Source: Cynocephalus volans | Taxonomy: Eukaryota; Chordata; Mammalia; Dermoptera; Cynocephalidae | NCBI RefSeq assembly: GCF_027409185.1 | Contig: NC_084462.1 | Span: forward strand, 47,610,679-47,674,678 | DNA: 64,000 nt | Direction of reading: 5' to 3' | Part shown: in pieces, positions 59,766 to 64,000 of the stretch | Numbering within the stretch: the stretch's first letter is position 1 | How the letters are laid out: each line of letters starts with the position of its first letter | Program-made: the position numbers and the translations under genes | The notes under the pieces: generated by a model | What the model was told of the DNA's origin: nothing | Database searches by the model: none | The model's input: the letters and a program-made list of their open reading frames with translations, nothing else

Positions 59766-61117
59766 AAGTGTCACTTATTTATGGATTCCTTTTTTCTACT
59801 TCTTCTTGTGTCAGTTTTGTTATTTTAAGAAATTTATTCACTTCATTTAAATTTTAGAAATTATTAGAATAAAAGTTCATTTAAAATCCTCTTTTCCTCT
59901 CTGACGTTAATCATTTTTGCACTTTCATTCTCTCTCTCTCTCTCTCTTTCATTTTAGTCAGTGCGACTATAGGTCTTTTTCTTTTTAGTGTATCCAGATA
60001 ACACACTTTGGCTTTGTTGATCCTCTCCATTTTTATCTAATTCTATACATTTTGTTTGCATGTTATTCCCATTCTTCCCCCCCACCCCGGGCTTAATTCA
60101 CCAATTTTTTTTTGTTTTCTAAATTTTGAGATGGATAGCTAATTCATGGAATTTCAGCTTCATTCTTGCTTTCTTGAGTTCAAGGTTATAAATATCACAT
60201 TAGGCAAAAGCTTTCATTGCATGTTTAGTATATAACATGTTTTAAATTTTTTTTTAATTGAAAAGATTTCTAATTTGTATGTTATTTCTTTTCTGACCTA
60301 TGGGTTAGTTATACAGTATTATTTTTAAGCTGTTATCATTTTGTTATTGATTTCCAGAATAATTCCATTGCACTTAGGAATATTTTCTGCATGACTTTAG
60401 TCCTTTGGGATTTGGGATAATCATCCTTGTGGCTCATTCTAAGTCAATATTTAGAAATGTTTCGTGTGTGCTTTAAAAATATATCTTCTAAACTTATTGG
60501 GTGTAGTGATCTACATATTTCCATGAGATCAATTTTGTGGATCTTCTTATGAAAACTTTCACATCATTAGTAATTATTAGTTTGCTAATTGCTGTTTGAG
60601 TTTGGGGTTTGGTTAATGAGAGCTGTATTTTAAAGTCTCTCACTAGGATTGTGGATCTGTCTTTTTCTGTTTTTAGTTTTTCTCACTTTTTTTAATACAT
60701 ATTTTAAGGCTATGCTGTTAGATGCATTCTAGTTTGAGTTCTTGGTAAATTGAACCTATTATTTTTTGACACTTGAACTTCTCCTGCCTTAAAGTTTATT
60801 GTGTCTTCTATTAACATAGGTAAATTCGTACTTTTTCCTCTTTTGGGCCAATATTTACATGATATATCTGTCTTCAATTTTACTGTCAACTTTTTTATAT
60901 TTGCTATAGTATTTATTGTATTCTAGATAAATCACACAGAATTTAGATGGAATTTGTTTTTTAGACAAATTTATTTTCTTTTATGTGGAGCACATAGTAT
61001 ATTAATATTTTATATAATTGATGATATATTTAGGTTTAAACATATCATTTTATTAAGTACTTTCTATTTTTTCTAGTACTCTAAGTTTCTATATCCTCTC
61101 TGTATATGTCATCTTTT

Positions 61118-63006
61118 ATTTTTTATTTATTTATTTATTTATTTAATTTTATTTTGTCGATATACATTGTGGCTGATTATTGCTCCCCATCACCAAAACC
61201 TCCCTCACTTCTCCCTCCCCCCTTCCCCCCCAACAATGTCCTTTCTGTTTGCTTGTCGTATCAACTTCAAATAATTGTGGTTGTTATATCTTCTCCCCCC
61301 CCCCCCCCCGGTTTTTCTGTGTGTGTGTGTGTGAATTTATATATTAATTTTTAGCTCCCACCAATAAGTGAGAACATGTGGTATTTCTCTTTCTGTGCCT
61401 GACTTGTTTCACTTAATATAATTGATAAATGATTTCAGCACAGTAGCAGGATACAAAATCAACACACAAAAATCAGTAGCATTTCTTTTCTCCAATAGTG
61501 AACATGCAGAACGAGAAATCAAGAAAGCCTGCCCATTTACAATAGCCACCAAAAAAATAAAATACTTAGGAATTGAATTAACCAAGGAGGTGAAAAATCT
61601 CTATAATGAGAACTACAAACCACTGCTGAGAGAAATTAGAGAGGATACAAGAAGATGGAAAGATATCCCATGCTCTTGGATTGGAAGAATCAACATAGTG
61701 AAAATGTCCATACTACCCAAAGTGATATATAAATTCAATGCAATCCCCATCAAAATTCCAAAGACATTTTTCTCAGAAATAGAAAAAACTATCCAGACAA
61801 TAAAAGACCACGCATAGCCAAAGCAATGCTGAGCAAAAAAAATAAAGCTGGAGGCATAACACTACCTGACTTTAAGCTGTACTACAAAGCTATAATAACC
61901 AAAACAGTATGGTACTGGCATAAAAACAGACACACTGACCAATGGAATAGAATAGAGAATCCAGAAATCAACCCACACACTTACTGCCATCTGATCTTTG
62001 ACAAAGGCACCAAGCCTATTCACTGGGGAAGGGACTGCCTCTTCAGCAAATGGTGCTGGGATAACTGGATATCCATACGCAGGAGAATGAAACTAGATCC
62101 ATAGCTCTCACCGTACACTAAAATCAACTCAAAATGGATTAAGAATTTAAATATACACCCTGAAACAATAAAACTTCTTAAAGAAAACATAGGAGAAACA
62201 TTTCAGGAAATAGGACTGGGCACAGACTTCATGAATACGACCCCAAAAGCACGGGCAACCAAAGGAAAAATAAACAAATGGGATTATATCAAACTAAAAA
62301 GCTTCTGCACAGCAAAAGAAACAATTAACAGAGTTAAAAGACAACCAACAGAGTGGGAGAAAATATTTGCAAAATATACATCTGACAAAGGATTAATATC
62401 CAGAATATATAAGGAACTCAAACAACTTTACAAGAAGAAAACAAGCAACCCAATTAAAAAATGGGCAAAAGAGCTAAGTAGGCATTTCTCTAAGGAAGAT
62501 ATCCAAATGGCCAACAGACATATGAAAAAATGCTCAACATCACTCAGCATCCGGGAAATGCAAATCAAAACCACATTGAGATACCATCTAACCCCAGTTA
62601 GGATGGCTAAAATCCAAAAGACTATGAACGATAAATGCTGGCAAGGCTGCGGAGAAAAAGGAACTCTCATACATTGTTGGTGGGACTGCAAAATGGTGCA
62701 GCCTCTATGGAAAATGGTATGGAGGTGCCTCAAACAATTGCAGATAGATCTACCATACGACCCAGCTATCCCACTGTTGGGAATATACCCAGAGGAATGG
62801 AAATCATCAAGTTGAAGGTATACCTGTTCCCCAATGTTTATCGCAGCACTCTTTACAATAGCCAAGAGTTGGAACCAGCCCAAATGCCCATCATCAGATG
62901 AGTGGATACGGAAAATGTGGTTCATCTACACAATGGAATACTACTCAGCTATAAAAACGAATGAAATACTGCCATTTGCAACAACATGGATGGACCTTGA
63001 GAGAAT
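61118..63006 (-). mobile_element. Young L1 with inverted 5' part (twin priming), nested in an older L1
   Basis: The 15-bp direct repeats tatatgtcatctttt lie at 61103-61117 and 63007-63021. The right copy is followed by aaaat, so the original site was tttt/aa, the canonical L1 endonuclease site. 61118-61421 is the L1 3' UTR in minus orientation with reversed A-tail (ATTT units). 61422-63006 is inverted, giving L1 ORF2 on the plus strand from just after the FADD catalytic motif to the last codons. Fragments of ORF2 read through in three pieces (61422-61817, 61826-62104, 62231-62815), interrupted by stops and shifts. The C-terminal zinc-knuckle-like motif C-x3-C-x7-H-x4-C is still readable near 62637-62690. 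The outer end of the inverted part ('ttgagagaattata') and the start of the 3' part ('attatattaagtg') are contiguous in L1 coordinates. Confidence 0.95.
61185..61309 (-). other. G-rich segment of the young L1 3' UTR (possible G-quadruplex)
   Basis: On the L1 sense (minus) strand there are several G-runs: the complements of 61215-61222, 61225-61231 and others form a polypurine block near 61185-61234. A second uninterrupted run of 15 G lies at 61295-61309. The second young L1 has the same block at 63711-63750 and a run of 11 G at 63806-63816. Quadruplex-forming purine tracts in the 3' UTR are a known feature of mammalian L1s. Confidence 0.75.
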
Positions 63007-63635
63007 TATATGTCATCTTTTAAAATATTTTTATTTTCTCATTTCTACTCTATTAGCTTGGAAGTCATATGCTCTTTCACTATTTTATTAGTGGCTAGCC
63101 TAAAGATGAGAGCATGTATTTTTCAGGTTATGAGAGGTATATTAATTGGTATTGTTACTTCCTTTTCAGACAATGCAAGACTGGGCACTTGAAATCTTTT
63201 TCTATCTCCATATCCATACATTATTGCTAAAATTTTTTATAATTCTAAATATATAAACACAATAAGATATTATTACCATTTTTCTTATAGTTAATTTTAC
63301 TCTTTATCTATCCATGCTTTTAATTTCTTTCTGGATTTCTGATCTTCCATCTCACATGTTTTCTTCTGTCTGAAAACACCTTTTAGCACTCCCTTTTGTG
63401 TGGGATGCTGGTAATAAATCCTTTTAATGTTTGTCTAAAAATTGCTATAATTCTCATTTCTTTTGAAGGGGCAATTTTTATTGGATATGAAGTTATAGAT
63501 TGGTAGTTATTTCTTTTTAACATTTCAAAAAATATCCCATTGCCCTCTGCCTCGTATGTTTCCATTGAGAAGTTAGATGTATATCTTAGTGTTGTTCCTT
63601 TAGAGAAATTTTTTCCCCTCTGGATATATATTTTT

Positions 63636-63950
63636 ATTTATTTATTTATTTTTTATTTTTTTAAATTTTATTTTGTCGATATACATTGTGGCTGATTATT
63701 GTTCCCCATCACCAAAACCTCCCTCCCTCCTCCCTCCCCCCTCCCAATGTCCCCTCTGTTTGCTTGTCATATCAACTTCAAGTAATTGTGGTTGTTATAT
63801 CTTCTCCCCCCCCCCCGGTTTTTTTGGTGTGTGTGTGTGTGTGTGTGATTTTATATATTAATTTTTAGCTCCCGCCAATAAGTGAGAACATGTGGTATTT
63901 CTCTTTCTGTGCCTGACTCATTTCACTTAATATAATTCTCTCAAGGTCCA
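63636..63950 (-). mobile_element. Severely 5'-truncated young L1 3' end with 19-bp target-site duplication
   Basis: Direct repeats cctctggatatatattttt lie at 63617-63635 and 63951-63969. The right copy is followed by aaag, again a tttt/aa site. The insert contains the reversed A-tail (ATTT units), the same C-rich and (GT)n-bearing 3' UTR as 61118-61421, and stops at the last ORF2 codons ('ataattctctcaaggtccac', 63932-63951). It is a simple truncated insertion, with no inversion. Confidence 0.95.
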
Positions 63951-64000
63951 CCTCTGGATATATATTTTTAAAGAGTTTTCTGTTTATGTCCTGTTTTCGC

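Larger units (their letters stand above)
59480..64000 (-). mobile_element. Old antisense L1 (RT, endonuclease, ORF1), split by two younger L1 insertions
   Basis: Read on the plus strand from left to right, L1 appears backwards. There is RT-region text ('atttgatggaattcaatagc' near 59642, 'aaggtatctggaccttggct'), endonuclease-region text ('tctgacctatgggttagtta', 60293-60312; 'cagaataattccattgcact', 60355-60374; 'atttccatgagatcaatttt', 60517-60536), and beyond 63022 ORF1-region text ('catttcaaaaaatatcccat', 63521-63540; 'gtatgtttccattgagaagt', 63555-63574). The element runs off the right edge. All frames are dead. Insertions at 61118-63006 and 63636-63950 interrupt it and the old text resumes after each. 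Confidence 0.8.

Noticed and set aside
61422-62815. L1 ORF2 frames as a possibly active reverse transcriptase
   Set aside because: The segment starts after the FADD catalytic motif, is broken by stops and frameshifts, and is an inverted piece of a truncated insertion.
1-64000. Search for a bacterial, phage or other defence or secretion system
   Set aside because: Repeat content, composition and the processed EEF1A1 copy all show a mammalian nuclear genome without gene clusters.

Overview
This is mammalian nuclear DNA with no intact protein-coding gene that I can support. It looks like a gene desert or the inside of a very large intron. It is AT-rich, and the longest open frames are short, scattered and mostly inside recognisable repeats. 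The only unmistakable gene-derived sequence is a dead processed copy of EEF1A1 on the minus strand (45835-47523).

The host lineage can be inferred from its mobile elements. Three short SINEs (1672-1787, 45708-45808, 51169-51305) have heads that resemble tRNA; two of them resemble tRNA-Ile closely. That is the hallmark of the CYN SINE family described from colugos (Dermoptera). No Alu, B1/B2 or carnivore/ungulate tRNA SINE was seen in 64 kb. L1 3' ends of two ages are present, a younger set sharing one 3' UTR type and older L1MA-like and L1M/L1ME-like copies. Ancient MIR, L2, MaLR-LTR and Tigger-like remains fill much of the rest. A colugo is therefore my best guess, made without any database search.

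Layout. 1-10 kb: MIR pieces, one CYN SINE with target-site duplications (TSDs), a truncated L1 3' UTR and an imperfect palindromic repeat. 7.2-9.3 kb is a less AT-rich block I cannot classify. 10.5-14.4 kb: decayed L1 sequence in both orientations and a compound GT/GA microsatellite. 16-19 kb: three L1 pieces, one with twin-priming (5'-inverted) structure. 20-24 kb: a Tigger-like element, a MIR and a well preserved L2 3' end. 26.2-27.4 kb: a possible unidentified minus-strand retrocopy tail and an 80-bp mariner-type MITE. 30-37 kb: L1M and MIR remnants. 40-42 kb: a MaLR LTR, a MIR and a striking 78-bp inverted repeat. 45.4-47.9 kb: an old antisense L1M interrupted by an EEF1A1 retrocopy joined to a CYN SINE. 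48.5-52.2 kb: a long decayed L1 ORF2 split by a young SINE. 53-54 kb: a second copy of the MITE and an L1 3' UTR with an AT expansion. 54-59.5 kb: mostly sequence I cannot assign. 59.5-64 kb: an old antisense L1 carrying two younger nested L1 insertions with clean TSDs.

There is no operon, pathway or defence system here; the biology is retrotransposition. The most interesting item is the EEF1A1-SINE composite. The two parts share one pair of flanking repeats, have no poly(A) between them, and are joined by a G-rich linker. This suggests a single template-switched (chimeric) retrotransposition event. Next come the inverted repeat at 41.3-41.9 kb and the two twin-primed L1 copies. Repeat boundaries were judged by eye and are approximate unless a TSD is given.
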